A stretch of DNA of 64,000 bases from Bacteroidota bacterium (GTDB lineage Bacteria; Bacteroidota; Ignavibacteria; Kryptoniales; JAKASW01): positions 23,880-87,879 of the forward strand of contig JAMCXB010000017.1 of the NCBI GenBank assembly GCA_023480735.1, read 5' to 3'. The position numbers and the translations under genes are program-made. The notes below the pieces were generated by a model. It was given only the letters and a program-made list of their open reading frames with translations. It made no database searches and had not been told where the DNA came from. Numbering within the stretch: the stretch's first letter is position 1; every line of letters starts with the position of its first letter. Positions 18,126-27,870 of the stretch are shown piece by piece.

Positions 18126-19207
18126 TTCAATGATAATAATCCATCGGCCGCCACGAACTTCATGGCTGCAACTACATTCTTCGTTGAAACATCGTCCCGC
18201 ATGACGACCCTGCCGATTCCCGTGGGAAGGACAAACCTGACCTTGCCTGCTTTCATCTTCTTGTCATAGTTCACGCGACTGAGAACCTGGTCCATATCGA
18301 CGCCGGCTGTCGACTGCCTGGCGATTTGCCTAACCATTTTCAGAATGCGCTCGAAACTGGACGGACGAAGGAGTTTCATATGCATGGCTATGTGCGATTC
18401 CGCAACCAAACCTATGAGGACTGCTTCGCCGTGCTTGAAAGTGCCATAACCCGTAGCGGATTCTATGGCGTGACCAATCGTGTGGCCCAGATTAAGATGC
18501 GCCCTGATTCCGGCTTCCGTCATATCCTTCTCGACATATCTCTTCTTGGTGTCTACCGAAATCCTGATCGTCTTTTCGAGCGTTTTCTTCTCCTTGTTCA
18601 GGAGTCTCGCCGTGTTCTTCTCAACGAATTCAAAAAACGGTTCCCCTCTAAGGACCGCGTATTTGGCTATTTCACCCAGGCCGCAAATGAGCTCTTCTTT
18701 GGGAAGCGTCTCCAGAAAACTCGTGTTCATGATGATGGAGCTGGGCTGATGGAATGCACCTATCATGTTCTTGCCGAGGTTATGATTCACGCCTACTTTC
18801 CCGCCGACCGAACTGTCCACCATCGCCAAGAGAGTGGTCGGGACGTGGACATACTCTATTCCCCGCTGGAAAATTGCGGCAACGAAGCCCGACAGATCTC
18901 CCGTAATCCCCCCGCCAATAGCAAACAGGGTGGAATCCCGCCTGATGTTTCTTTGAAGGAAGAAAGTCAGTAGTTCTTCGGCATGTTCGATATTCTTGTT
19001 CTCTTCCGTTGCAGGGAATGTTGCGACAACTGCTCCATCGATGTTTCCGATGTCTTTGACAAGACCCTTGTAGAGATCGGCCACACTCGAATCCACCACT
19101 ACTGCAGGCTTGCTGGCAGAGCGCAACAGTGACAGCAGAACTGAGTCGGAGTCGTCGATATGGATTGGCACCCTGGAAGAGTTTACCCGGTAACTCAAAG
19201 TCTTCAT
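18122..19207 (-). CDS. aroB: 3-Dehydroquinate synthase
   Basis: Second enzyme of the shikimate pathway, NAD- and metal-dependent cyclisation of DAHP. The NAD motif GGGITGDLSGFVA, the active-site stretch TTLLAMVDSSVGGKVGVN, and the metal-binding His in LNLGHTIGHAIE are all visible. It has 361 residues. The ATG overlaps the aroK stop as ATGA, so aroK, aroB and purM are translationally coupled. Confidence 0.96.
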   Translation of the reverse strand: MKTLSYRVNSSRVPIHIDDSDSVLLSLLRSASKPAVVVDSSVADLYKGLVKDIGNIDGAVVATFPATEENKNIEHAEELLTFFLQRNIRRDSTLFAIGGGITGDLSGFVAAIFQRGIEYVHVPTTLLAMVDSSVGGKVGVNHNLGKNMIGAFHQPSSIIMNTSFLETLPKEELICGLGEIAKYAVLRGEPFFEFVEKNTARLLNKEKKTLEKTIRISVDTKKRYVEKDMTEAGIRAHLNLGHTIGHAIESATGYGTFKHGEAVLIGLVAESHIAMHMKLLRPSSFERILKMVRQIARQSTAGVDMDQVLSRVNYDKKMKAGKVRFVLPTGIGRVVMRDDVSTKNVVAAMKFVAADGLLSLK

Positions 19208-19755
19208 AAGATTCTTTCCCGCAATTTTAACACAATCTCCTTGATACTTTCCGATATACTCAAATTGGACGTGTCGACTACAATGCTGGCTTCAAGATAA
19301 TGCTTCTCCCTTTCCCTGAGAAGTGATCTGACTCTAACAGACAGTTCTTCCTCCGTTAACGGATGTCCATTGGGTGAAAGAAGCATCGGCCTGCTGCTCC
19401 GGGCGCGTACTCGCTCCAGGATATTGTTTGCATCCGATTTCAAATATACGAGGATTCCTCTGTTTTTGACCAGGATACGATTCTCTTCGCTGGTAAGAGC
19501 TCCGCCTCCGAGCGCGACAACCACATTCCCTTCCTGAAGCACTATTTCTTTCAGGACCCGTTCTTCCAAGGCGCGAAAATATTTCTCGCCGTATGTCTTG
19601 AAAATATCACGGATAGAAAGACTTTCTTTCTCTTCGATGACGCTGTCGGCGTCGATGAAACCGTAGTGAATCTCGCGTGCAAGCAAGGGACCGATCGTAC
19701 TCTTTCCGCTTCCCATAAATCCCGCGAGAAACACAAAATGTCGCGATTCAATCAC
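19204..19755 (-). CDS. aroK: Shikimate kinase
   Basis: Phosphorylates shikimate at the 3-position. P-loop GFMGSGKSTIG at residue 12, the DADS shikimate-binding Asp, the GGGA motif (VVALGGGALT) and the lid Arg region ARSSRPML are visible. It has 183 residues, about 10 more than the E. coli enzyme. The start is a GTG overlapping the end of the CNNM gene by 8 nt. Confidence 0.95.
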   Translation of the reverse strand: MIESRHFVFLAGFMGSGKSTIGPLLAREIHYGFIDADSVIEEKESLSIRDIFKTYGEKYFRALEERVLKEIVLQEGNVVVALGGGALTSEENRILVKNRGILVYLKSDANNILERVRARSSRPMLLSPNGHPLTEEELSVRVRSLLREREKHYLEASIVVDTSNLSISESIKEIVLKLRERIL

Positions 19756-21004
19756 TTTCTCTCACCGAGCCTGAATATAACTGTCGAAGTTTAACTTGCA
19801 AAACAGTTTTTGGAGTCGCCTGTTCTACGTCAAATTCAAAATTGCCGATTGTCAGTTTGCTGCCTACTCTGGGCACTGACTCGTGTCGGTTTATCAACAA
19901 AGAGGAGACGGTAACTCCGGGCTCAAAATCGAACTCGAATCCACCAACATCCGAAGATATCTCCTCCAGTCTCGCATTCCCTTTTACCGCGAAAGTCCCG
20001 TCTGTCAATTTCGTGACAAGCGCCCCTTCCCTCGGCATCTCCGCGCTGGACCCGAAAATCTCTCGAACCACATCGGAAAGTGTTACGATCCCTGCCAATC
20101 CCCCGAATTCGTCCACAACTACGGCAATGTGGAGCCTGTTCGCTCTAAATGTCTCCAGAAGACTTTCGAGCGATTGGGTCTCCGGTACAAATACCGGCTT
20201 ACGCATCAAGGCCCTGACGCTGAATTTCTTTCTGGCCGTTTTTTTCCTAAGTACGGGCAAGACGTCTCTTGCGTACAACATCCCTACAATATTGTCCGGA
20301 GCGCCGGAGTAAACGGGAAGCCTCGAATGACCGCTTCTGTTGAACGTCTCGACCACGACTTCGAACTGGCTGGTGTCCTGGACACTCACTATCTCTGTCC
20401 TCAAGGTCATTGTATCCCTTACGTTCTTTTCGCCGAGGAAGGAAATCTTCCCGAGGAGGTCGGCTTCATTCTTGTCGATAACTCCCACGCTGCCCGCCAC
20501 ATTAGACAGAGTCTTCAAACCCTGGCTGTCGATTGTCAAAACGGGTTTCCTTCTCCTCGTGGTTATTCTGGACAAAAAGGAATTGAGTGGATAGACAATC
20601 GGACTCGCGACAACGAGCAGCACCGCCATCAGCGGAAGGCAAATCGTAGCGACCAATTTCGGATTGCGCGCCGCGACAATCTTCGGAACGGAGTCGGCAA
20701 AAAGAATGAGCAGCCCGGAAACAACCACTACCTCCAATCCAATAGCAAGTGTTTTATCAAATGAAAACTTGGCGGCGAGGTCCAATGCCAGTGAAGCCCC
20801 GATTAACGTGAACAGGAAAACGGCTATCGAATTTGATACTAGTATCGTCGAGAGTAAACGCTGCGGCGAGCCGTATATGAGCGATGATACTTTCCCCTTT
20901 ATCTGCTCGCCGGAACTGGTAATAGAATAGAGAGCGACTTCCGCCGCTGACAGGGCAAAAGCAAATAAAAGTAATACGATTATGATTAGAATCTTGATTG
21001 CCAC
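19748..21004 (-). CDS. CNNM/CorC-HlyC family membrane protein with paired CBS domains
   Basis: Likely an Mg/Co exporter or GldE-like envelope protein. Four predicted helices in the CNNM domain (first 160 residues) precede two CBS domains (about 180-310) and a C-terminal CorC/HlyC domain (about 320-400). The open frame extends to a TTG at 21091, but those extra 29 residues lie partly inside a miniature transposon and do not look like the family. A GTG at 21004, preceded by AGGA, gives 418 residues and puts the first helix at the N-terminus. The start remains uncertain. It heads the aroK-aroB-purM operon. Confidence 0.85.
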   Translation of the reverse strand: MAIKILIIIVLLLFAFALSAAEVALYSITSSGEQIKGKVSSLIYGSPQRLLSTILVSNSIAVFLFTLIGASLALDLAAKFSFDKTLAIGLEVVVVSGLLILFADSVPKIVAARNPKLVATICLPLMAVLLVVASPIVYPLNSFLSRITTRRRKPVLTIDSQGLKTLSNVAGSVGVIDKNEADLLGKISFLGEKNVRDTMTLRTEIVSVQDTSQFEVVVETFNRSGHSRLPVYSGAPDNIVGMLYARDVLPVLRKKTARKKFSVRALMRKPVFVPETQSLESLLETFRANRLHIAVVVDEFGGLAGIVTLSDVVREIFGSSAEMPREGALVTKLTDGTFAVKGNARLEEISSDVGGFEFDFEPGVTVSSLLINRHESVPRVGSKLTIGNFEFDVEQATPKTVLQVKLRQLYSGSVRESD

Positions 21005-21062
21005 TCTTCCTAACAAATTGTAGAAAAAAAAGGAGATTTCCACGATCTTTAACTGAAAAAAT

Positions 21063-21178
21063 GTAACCCCACACTTATGGTTTCTCGCCAAGCCGCTCGC
21101 AAAGCGAACCGCTCGTCAACATTCCTTTGCGTTCTTGGCGCCTTTGCGAGAGAAATAACCCTTTCAGTGAGGCATTAC
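21063..21178. mobile_element. Miniature inverted-repeat element, copy 1 (116 bp)
   Basis: This element is 97% identical to the one at 27728-27851 (three mismatches, plus an 8-nt insertion in the other copy). Its ends are inverted: GTAACCCCACACT at one end and, read backwards on the other strand, GTAATGCCTCACT at the other. It is flanked by an exact 8-bp direct repeat, GAAAAAAT, at 21055-21062 and 21179-21186, a target duplication. It codes for nothing. It lies against the 5' end of the CNNM gene, so it may have changed that gene's promoter or leader. Confidence 0.88.
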
Positions 21179-21343
21179 GAAAAAATGTGGTCTGCTGAAA
21201 TGTCCGTAGTCCCCCGGCTCAGGCTCAATGCTGGAACCGGAATTCACCATAGCGGCACGATAAACTCGAAAACACCGGTGAAAACAGCAGTGTATCACCG
21301 CAACGAACACGCGGCCGATTCAACGTTTCAATAAATGGGCTCA

Positions 21344-21991
21344 TCAAGGTGCGAGCCTGCGGATATCCCAATTGCCGTCTTTGCCCAGCGTGTACAAGAC
21401 CCTGTCGTGCAGTCTGCTGGGCCTCCCCTGCCAGAATTCATAACTCTTGGGTTTTATTCGAAACCCTCCCCAATTTTCGGGTCGCGGCACATCGCTCCCG
21501 GAAAATCGTTTATCGAATTCGCTGAAAAGTCTATCCAACTCTGCACGGTCCCGGATTTCATTACTCTGGTTCGACGCCCACGCCGCAATCTTGCTGTCCC
21601 TTGGCCTTGTAGCGAAATACGCATCGGACTCAGTTGAACTTACTTTTTCAACAACTCCTTCGATGCGCACCTGCCTGTCCAGCTCATGCCATAAAAAAGA
21701 CATCCCAGCCACCGGCCTATTAGTGAGATCTTTGGCCTTACGACTGTGGTAATTGGTGAAGAAGACGAATCCGCTGTGATCGAAGCCGCGTAAGAGAACG
21801 ATTCGCACAGAAGGACTCCCGTCCGATGAGACTGTAGCGAGCGCCATCGCGTGGGGATCCGGCACCTCTGCTCTGAACGCATCTTCCATCCATTTTTCAA
21901 ACTGGAGTAATGGATCCCGTTCGACGCCTGATTCATCAAGTGGTTCTCCGGAGTAGTCTCTCCTTAGCCTTTGTATGTGTCCTTGAATCAT
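21344..21991 (-). CDS. pdxH: Pyridoxamine 5'-phosphate oxidase
   Basis: FMN enzyme that makes pyridoxal 5'-phosphate from PNP or PMP. The FMN-binding stretch VRIVLLRGFDHSGFVFFTNY and the following SRKAKDL, then WHELDRQVRIEG and the C-terminal PENWGGFRIKPKSYEFWQG and RLHDR blocks are all present. It has 215 residues, the normal length. It is a single gene with 165 nt to the upstream element copy. It supplies the cofactor of GcvPB and other enzymes. Confidence 0.96.
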   Translation of the reverse strand: MIQGHIQRLRRDYSGEPLDESGVERDPLLQFEKWMEDAFRAEVPDPHAMALATVSSDGSPSVRIVLLRGFDHSGFVFFTNYHSRKAKDLTNRPVAGMSFLWHELDRQVRIEGVVEKVSSTESDAYFATRPRDSKIAAWASNQSNEIRDRAELDRLFSEFDKRFSGSDVPRPENWGGFRIKPKSYEFWQGRPSRLHDRVLYTLGKDGNWDIRRLAP

Positions 21992-22253
21992 CTTGGGGTT
22001 TCTTCGGAATATGATTTCTTGTGCTACTTCAAAGATTCAAACACTCGTGCGACCCTGGCGCCTTTTCCCAGATCAAGGCGTCAGGCATTATTCACTTCCG
22101 GCAATATCCAGTCTCTGTCTCCAGGACATTTCCGCCATGTCTCGACGACGGAGTTGACGAAAGGGAGAGAGTTAAGCCATCCGGTTCATGTTGGCCGTTT
22201 CGGCAGTCTCTCCCTTCCTGTCCAATTTGTAAAGCCTCTTCAGTTCCGGGCAA

Positions 22254-23603
22254 TCACTTGCCGACGGCAACCGACGACGGCTTCCAGTCTCTCATTTTAT
22301 GTCCCTTCAGCGCGTAAAGGAAAATAGCGAAATAACACGGCAGCAGAACCCAATAAGATCCCTGCGGCGAGTATGAATCCGACAGCACTCCGTACAACGG
22401 TGGAATTGTCGCACCGCCCGCAATCGCCATTATCAGAATCGCAGAGCCGATCTTGGTGAATTTCCCAAGACCCTCGAGGGCAAGCGGCCAAATCGTCGGC
22501 CACACCATTGCGTTCGCAAATCCCAGCAGTGAGACGAAGAGAACGGAATTTGGTATCGGAGCTACGCCGAGCCATCCGAACAGGCCGCTCGAGATGCCGG
22601 TACTCGCGGTCGAGGAAAACATGACGGCAAAACTGAAAACGAGTCCCAACGCCGCCGATATGATCAGCGCGGTCTCCTGCTTGATCACGCGTGGAATCGT
22701 TACTATTCCCACAACGTATCCGATAACCATGAACGCCATCGTATAGGCGGTAAGTTTTCCGAAGAAGGAGATCCCGAGACTCCTTCCGTACAGCCCGATT
22801 GTGTCGGCGGCCATCACTTCGACTCCAACATAGAAGAAGAGTGCAATTGCGCCAAGAATCAGTTGAGGAAACTGGAAGATGCTCGTCTTTTCGCTGCTCG
22901 AACTACCGCTCGCTTCATCCTCAGCATCCGTGTCTAGTTCCGGCAGCGGGGAGAATTTTATCATCGCGGCAAGCAGAACTAAAATTACTGCCATCACTAT
23001 ATACGGAACGACCAGCCTGTCTGCCAAGTGATTGAAGGCCATCGCTTTGTCCGCAGGAGTCATCAGCTTCAGATTTGCATCGCTGTACTTTTCAATTCCA
23101 TGGAGCATGAGTGCCGTGAATATCAGGGGGCTGAGAATACCGGCAGCTTTGTTGGCAATGCCCATGAAGCCGATCCTCGCCGCCGCACTCTTCCGTGGCC
23201 CGATCACTACAACGTACGGATTCGAGGCGGTCTGGAGAATGGTCAGTCCCGCACCCATCACGAAAAGTCCGAGCAGGAAAATGGCATATACTCTCGTGTG
23301 AGCAGCAGGTATGAATATGAGCGCACCTATCGCCATGCCGATCAATCCAAGAACCATTCCGTTCTTGTAACCCGTCTTCAACAAGACAGCAGACATCGGA
23401 AGCGCCATTAGAGTATAAGAAATGTAAAACGCCATCGAGACCAGATACGCTTCGGCCTGATTAAGCTCACACGCAATCTTTAAAAATGGAATCAAAGAAC
23501 CGTTCAGCCAGGTAACAAACCCGAAGATGAAAAACAGAAGCCCTATTATGCTGATAGATACCATGTAATTATTCGAAGAAGATCCGACAGTGTCCGATTG
23601 CAC
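22254..23603 (-). CDS. FHS-family sugar:proton symporter (FucP/GluP-like MFS)
   Basis: Inner-membrane transporter of 449 residues with twelve predicted helices. The family marks FFIFGFVTWLNGSLIPF in helix 1 and ILQTASNPYVVVIGP in helix 4 are present, typical of fucose/glucose-galactose permeases. A short acidic insert (DTDAEDEASGSSSSEK) lies in the central loop. It is followed at 24009 by the large GH13 protein on the same strand, so uptake of a sugar released from glucans is plausible. Exact substrate cannot be read from sequence. Confidence 0.9.
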   Translation of the reverse strand: MQSDTVGSSSNNYMVSISIIGLLFFIFGFVTWLNGSLIPFLKIACELNQAEAYLVSMAFYISYTLMALPMSAVLLKTGYKNGMVLGLIGMAIGALIFIPAAHTRVYAIFLLGLFVMGAGLTILQTASNPYVVVIGPRKSAAARIGFMGIANKAAGILSPLIFTALMLHGIEKYSDANLKLMTPADKAMAFNHLADRLVVPYIVMAVILVLLAAMIKFSPLPELDTDAEDEASGSSSSEKTSIFQFPQLILGAIALFFYVGVEVMAADTIGLYGRSLGISFFGKLTAYTMAFMVIGYVVGIVTIPRVIKQETALIISAALGLVFSFAVMFSSTASTGISSGLFGWLGVAPIPNSVLFVSLLGFANAMVWPTIWPLALEGLGKFTKIGSAILIMAIAGGATIPPLYGVLSDSYSPQGSYWVLLPCYFAIFLYALKGHKMRDWKPSSVAVGK

Positions 23604-24008
23604 TATAGTTCCTTTCCGTTAACTTTTACTTTTGAAGTGAACAGATTTATGTCTACGCTGCGCCATCCTTATCCATGACCGCAACAGATTAGATCCGAGA
23701 AATTAGTGGTAAGAGTGAGATTACCTCTGTATCGCATACTTGATTTGTTCTCTGCTAGAATCCCTTAGCATTTAGTCATCAACAATGCAAAGCACATTTA
23801 ACGTCAAATCGGGAAAGCCTTCGATAAACCGATGTGAAAACAATATTTCACTTTTAGGAAGAAAAAACAAGAAATGCCCGATGCACTCGGCGATACGAAT
23901 GGCACCGACGATCTCTCGTTCATGAGTTGCGACAACTGGGACTTCAGATGCGAGGCCTTGAGTCCGGGGTGCGCTCACGAGAACCGGCATTCGAAAAGTT
24001 CGATCGAC
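23604..24008. other. Intergenic stretch without recognised gene
   Basis: About 400 bp between the transporter start and the GH13 stop. A 72-residue minus-strand frame at 23772-23990 has no ribosome site or family resemblance and I do not accept it. No RNA gene or strong hairpin was seen; the promoter of the transporter is expected at the left side. Confidence 0.4.
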
Positions 24009-27000
24009 TCAAACACTTAAGAACTCATCAAGGCGATAGTTCATTCCGGCCGCCTGTTTTTCCAACTTGATCGCCGCGGTCACAGCATCTTTCGCCGCAT
24101 CTGCCCGGATTCTACTCCTGGTGCCGCCCTTGCCTGAACCAGAGCGCTTTACTATTTCCACCAGAGTCACAAATCCAAGGAGGTCTTCGAATCGCTCCTT
24201 GTTGAACCATGCAATCCCATCATACATGTGAACGCCCAGGAAATCCTTGACGGAATCGCCGTTGATTATATGCTTGAGGAATGTCTCGAAGTCATCGGTC
24301 GACGCGTCTCTGATTTCCGAGATGCTCAACAATTCTCTGGCGATTTGACTTTCATACTGCGACACCGGTTCATCGAGCCCAAGTTCCTGATAACATGTGC
24401 AAATTTGGTGGGCAACCCGCCAATTGTCGAAGAGATCCTGCGCGCGCATATGTCCGTCATGAAACCTTTTCTCAATTCCATGGAGAAAAACCCAGACGAA
24501 CATGATTCTCCAGCCTGCGAAGGTTGACAGGTCTTGATTCGAGAGGAATCGCGAAATGTATTCCTTCGTCTGTCGCTCGCCGGCAGGCCCATTCAGAGAG
24601 AGAAGAGTTTCGTAGTCAGACACAGCACCCTTGACGTAAGATGAGACATCCAGTTTGACATGCTCATAATTCTCGATTGCGAGTGCCAATTTCCTAGCCT
24701 TCTCCTCAAATGCCTTGGCCCTGCCGGGTTTTATTCTTACGTTGGCAATGCCTTCAAGCAAGTACTTCAGGCTTCCTGCATTGAAGGCTTCATATAGCGC
24801 TGCATGAATATCTCGAAGCTTCATGTTGGTTAGTTCATCTTCGACCGATCTGACGCCTCTTCCATTCAGTTCCTTGCACAACTCCCCCCAGGGCCGTTCT
24901 TGTGATGAATGCAGTTCTCTAAAATCCACAAACGCGCCGTACTTGTATGCCCCCAGCTCGATGTATAGCCCCTCTTTCTTCAAACCGCTCGCCGGTCTTA
25001 TATACTCAAGGCCGCTTATCACGTCTCTGAAGAAATAATAGTCCTCTTTTCCTCCCTTGACGCCGAGTCCATCGGCCAGCGTATGTCTCGCCAATGTCCC
25101 GCTTTCGTCGCGGAAGCCGACAGTCATCCTTATCCAACCAGAGGCATGAGAGTAGCGATTGTTGTAAACGAACAACACTCGTTCGGCCCCGATACCATTA
25201 CTGTAGGCGAATACGTCTTCATTTACGCTTCCGCCTGCTGTACTGAAATCGTAGAGTCGGAAGTTATCCATCTCGCTGAAGAGATGCCTTCGCTTCAGAA
25301 GAGGAAAGATTTCCCGTTCATGACGTGCGACGAGCCACTCGTCCGGAACCTCTTCCCTGTAAGCCCGCTTGAATTCCATGCCATATTTCTCCGTGAAGCC
25401 CTCAACCTGCCCGTGTCCGAACATCGGCGTCCCCGGCATCGTAGCCATCATGGCACAGACTCCGAAGTATTTGTCGTCCTTGCCAAATTGTGCTATGGCA
25501 GTTTCCTCATCTGGATTATTCAGAAAATTTACGAAGCGCTTCAATATCTGAGGATTGTATTCGAGAACGTTCTTCATTACCTGCCGGTAATTGGCGTTCT
25601 CTTCCTTCTTCAACATATTCATGAAAGCGCTGTTGTACACCCTGTGCATTCCAAGAGTCCGCACGAAGTAACCTTCCATCAGCCAGAACGCCTCTGCAAG
25701 AAGAAGAGTATCCGGAGCCTCTTTCTGTGCGCGGTCGACCACTTCCCGCCAGAATTCGTTTGGCATGACACCATCGAATTGCTCCCTTGTCATTGAGAAG
25801 TTGGAGCGCGACGGAATGGCTCCGCCCGTCCCGGGCTCGGGGAACCAAAGACGCTGATAATGTTTCTTACTCAGCACCATTGCCGCGTCGAAACGAATTA
25901 TCGGAAACATCCGGGCCGCGTGGAGAATCGTCCGAATCACTGCCTCGCGCACCTCCGGCTTTGTGAAGTCAAGTTGTGCGGTATCATTCCACGGCATGTG
26001 CGTCCCGTCATTGCCGTGATATATGTACCTGGCTTCACTCGTCCATCTGTCGAGGCGTTTAAAGACAACGGCTGCATCTCTCTTGGACCAGTAACCGTCT
26101 TCAATGAAAATCCCCACACGGTCGTCGCTGCTCAGGTCAGGACCGGTGAAGGAATAGTTCGGAAAGGGCGAGTACTTCGATTGCAGAAACCAGTCAGGAT
26201 GTTCAATAACCCAGGACGAATCGATACCCATATGATTCGGCACCATATCGCTGGCGAGGCGAATTCCGAAATTGATAGCTCGTTCCTTCAGATTCTTATA
26301 GCCTTCTTCGCCGCCCAGCTCAGGAGCGATCTCATATGCATCCAGCGAATATGCCGAAGCAATCGCGTCGATGTTTCCATTCAAATGCTTTATTCTTTTC
26401 GAGGCGTTGCTGCGGATCCAAATCCCTATCAGCCAGAGCCCGCTGAATCCCCGCTGCGACAGGTTGACGAGTTCCTCGTCGGGAATCTGGTCGAGACGCG
26501 TTATTTCACGGCTGTACTTCCTGCTGAGTTGATCGAGCCAGACGAAAATATTCTTCGCTATCAGGACGAGATTGGGCATCCAATTCAAGTCGGCGCTGAA
26601 ATTCTCGCGCTCGTGTTCCATTCCTGCAAAACGCGGAATTGGTGCGGATTCCTTTTCGCCGAATCCAAAGAAACCAGCCTGGACTACCCCCGGAATCTTT
26701 GATTTTTCCGCCTGTGCCTGTGCAAGCATAAGGAAGTATTTCCCCTCTTCCTTTATGAAATCGATCGCTCCAAGAAGTTTTCTCATGTAAGGCGACTTGG
26801 CAAGTATGGGTCCCCAGTGTCGTGCAATAAATTGGAGCTGCTCGGTAATAGAGTCGGGAAAGGCTTCGATCGGGGCAAGAAGCATTTTGATTAACGGGGC
26901 ATCGGTGGGACCGTATCCCGGCTGCGTCTCAAAGAAAGCTTCAACATTGGACATGATCATCTCGTATGAAGAACTAGCCTTAAGCGGGGAGTCATCTACG

Positions 27001-27569
27001 AGTTCTGAAATAGAATTGAAGGAAGGATTCCTGTTTTCGAGCCACAGCAAAACGATTTCCTTTATTACGACCTGCCGTCTTGAAAGTCCACCGCTAGCGC
27101 CCTTCAGAAATTCTGCCGGTGACTCTTCCATACGGTAAACGGAATTGGGCGGAAATGATTCGACAAATTGTTCGAGACAAAAGTCTACATCACGTTCCCC
27201 CACTTCCCCCTTCAGCCGGGCTTCCAATTTAGAAAACGCATCCGGATTGATTTCAGCGACATAGGAATCGATAACGAAGTGCAGGACTTCGTGGAAAATT
27301 CCCATGGCGTTAATTTCGCTCGGTGAAATTTGCTTCCCTGTTTCGCGAGAGGCTTCCTGCGCCGTGTCGAACCGTTTTGTTCGCTCCGCATTGAGTCGTG
27401 ACGCAAACTGCTGCGCGGCCCGGAAATTCATGAAGATTACATCTCCGGTCAAGGAAAAGAATACCTCATCGAAGCTATACATCTCCCTGGATTTGCGAGA
27501 GATATGGAACTCATAAGTCGGAATCAAAAGATTGAATTGCAATTTTGGCCGTTCCCCTTTCTTCTCCAT
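24009..27569 (-). CDS. Very large GH13 alpha-amylase-family protein with extra N- and C-terminal domains
   Basis: 1186 residues. About 330 residues of unrecognised N-terminal region precede a GH13 barrel. Conserved region I is SDMVPNHMG (about 440), region II is IIRFDAAMVL with the nucleophile Asp (about 560), region III is LLAEAFW with the acid/base Glu (about 626). Region IV reads FVNFLNNPDEE, so the stabilising Asp is kept but the usual His of NHD is not. A further 330 residues follow without a known domain. No signal peptide is seen, so it probably acts in the cytoplasm on glycogen or maltooligosaccharides (inference). Confidence 0.85.
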   Translation of the reverse strand: MEKKGERPKLQFNLLIPTYEFHISRKSREMYSFDEVFFSLTGDVIFMNFRAAQQFASRLNAERTKRFDTAQEASRETGKQISPSEINAMGIFHEVLHFVIDSYVAEINPDAFSKLEARLKGEVGERDVDFCLEQFVESFPPNSVYRMEESPAEFLKGASGGLSRRQVVIKEIVLLWLENRNPSFNSISELVDDSPLKASSSYEMIMSNVEAFFETQPGYGPTDAPLIKMLLAPIEAFPDSITEQLQFIARHWGPILAKSPYMRKLLGAIDFIKEEGKYFLMLAQAQAEKSKIPGVVQAGFFGFGEKESAPIPRFAGMEHERENFSADLNWMPNLVLIAKNIFVWLDQLSRKYSREITRLDQIPDEELVNLSQRGFSGLWLIGIWIRSNASKRIKHLNGNIDAIASAYSLDAYEIAPELGGEEGYKNLKERAINFGIRLASDMVPNHMGIDSSWVIEHPDWFLQSKYSPFPNYSFTGPDLSSDDRVGIFIEDGYWSKRDAAVVFKRLDRWTSEARYIYHGNDGTHMPWNDTAQLDFTKPEVREAVIRTILHAARMFPIIRFDAAMVLSKKHYQRLWFPEPGTGGAIPSRSNFSMTREQFDGVMPNEFWREVVDRAQKEAPDTLLLAEAFWLMEGYFVRTLGMHRVYNSAFMNMLKKEENANYRQVMKNVLEYNPQILKRFVNFLNNPDEETAIAQFGKDDKYFGVCAMMATMPGTPMFGHGQVEGFTEKYGMEFKRAYREEVPDEWLVARHEREIFPLLKRRHLFSEMDNFRLYDFSTAGGSVNEDVFAYSNGIGAERVLFVYNNRYSHASGWIRMTVGFRDESGTLARHTLADGLGVKGGKEDYYFFRDVISGLEYIRPASGLKKEGLYIELGAYKYGAFVDFRELHSSQERPWGELCKELNGRGVRSVEDELTNMKLRDIHAALYEAFNAGSLKYLLEGIANVRIKPGRAKAFEEKARKLALAIENYEHVKLDVSSYVKGAVSDYETLLSLNGPAGERQTKEYISRFLSNQDLSTFAGWRIMFVWVFLHGIEKRFHDGHMRAQDLFDNWRVAHQICTCYQELGLDEPVSQYESQIARELLSISEIRDASTDDFETFLKHIINGDSVKDFLGVHMYDGIAWFNKERFEDLLGFVTLVEIVKRSGSGKGGTRSRIRADAAKDAVTAAIKLEKQAAGMNYRLDEFLSV

Positions 27570-27727
27570 CGCCTGAATCTATTTAACGAAGCCTTAAAAT
27601 GCCAACGATGAAGTGAAGCTATCGTTGACTTTGTCTTTCGGATGAGCGGAATCGCATGATGCATTCCAACAGTCTGGAATCCGCCGGAGTGTCGGCTTTG
27701 TTCCTCATGGCCGGGAAGTACTGCAGG

Positions 27728-27851
27728 GTAACCCCTCACTTATGGTTTCTCGCCAAGCCGCATATGAGCTCGCAAAGCAAACCGCTCGTCAACATTTCTT
27801 TGCGTTCTTGGCGCCTTTGCGAGAGAAATAACCCTTTCAGTGAGGCATTAC
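27728..27851. mobile_element. Miniature inverted-repeat element, copy 2 (124 bp)
   Basis: Partner of the element at 21063-21178, with an added CATATGAG about 33 nt in. Ends GTAACCCCTCACT and, on the other strand, GTAATGCCTCACT form imperfect inverted repeats. It is flanked by an exact 8-bp direct repeat, ACTGCAGG, at 27720-27727 and 27852-27859. A next-base G is also shared, so the duplication might be 9 bp. It lies between the divergent GH13 and TPR lipoprotein genes. Confidence 0.9.
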
Positions 27852-27870
27852 ACTGCAGGGACTAATTTTC

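Noticed and set aside
23772..23990. 72-codon minus-strand frame
   Set aside because: No start signal or recognisable product; lies in an ordinary intergenic region.
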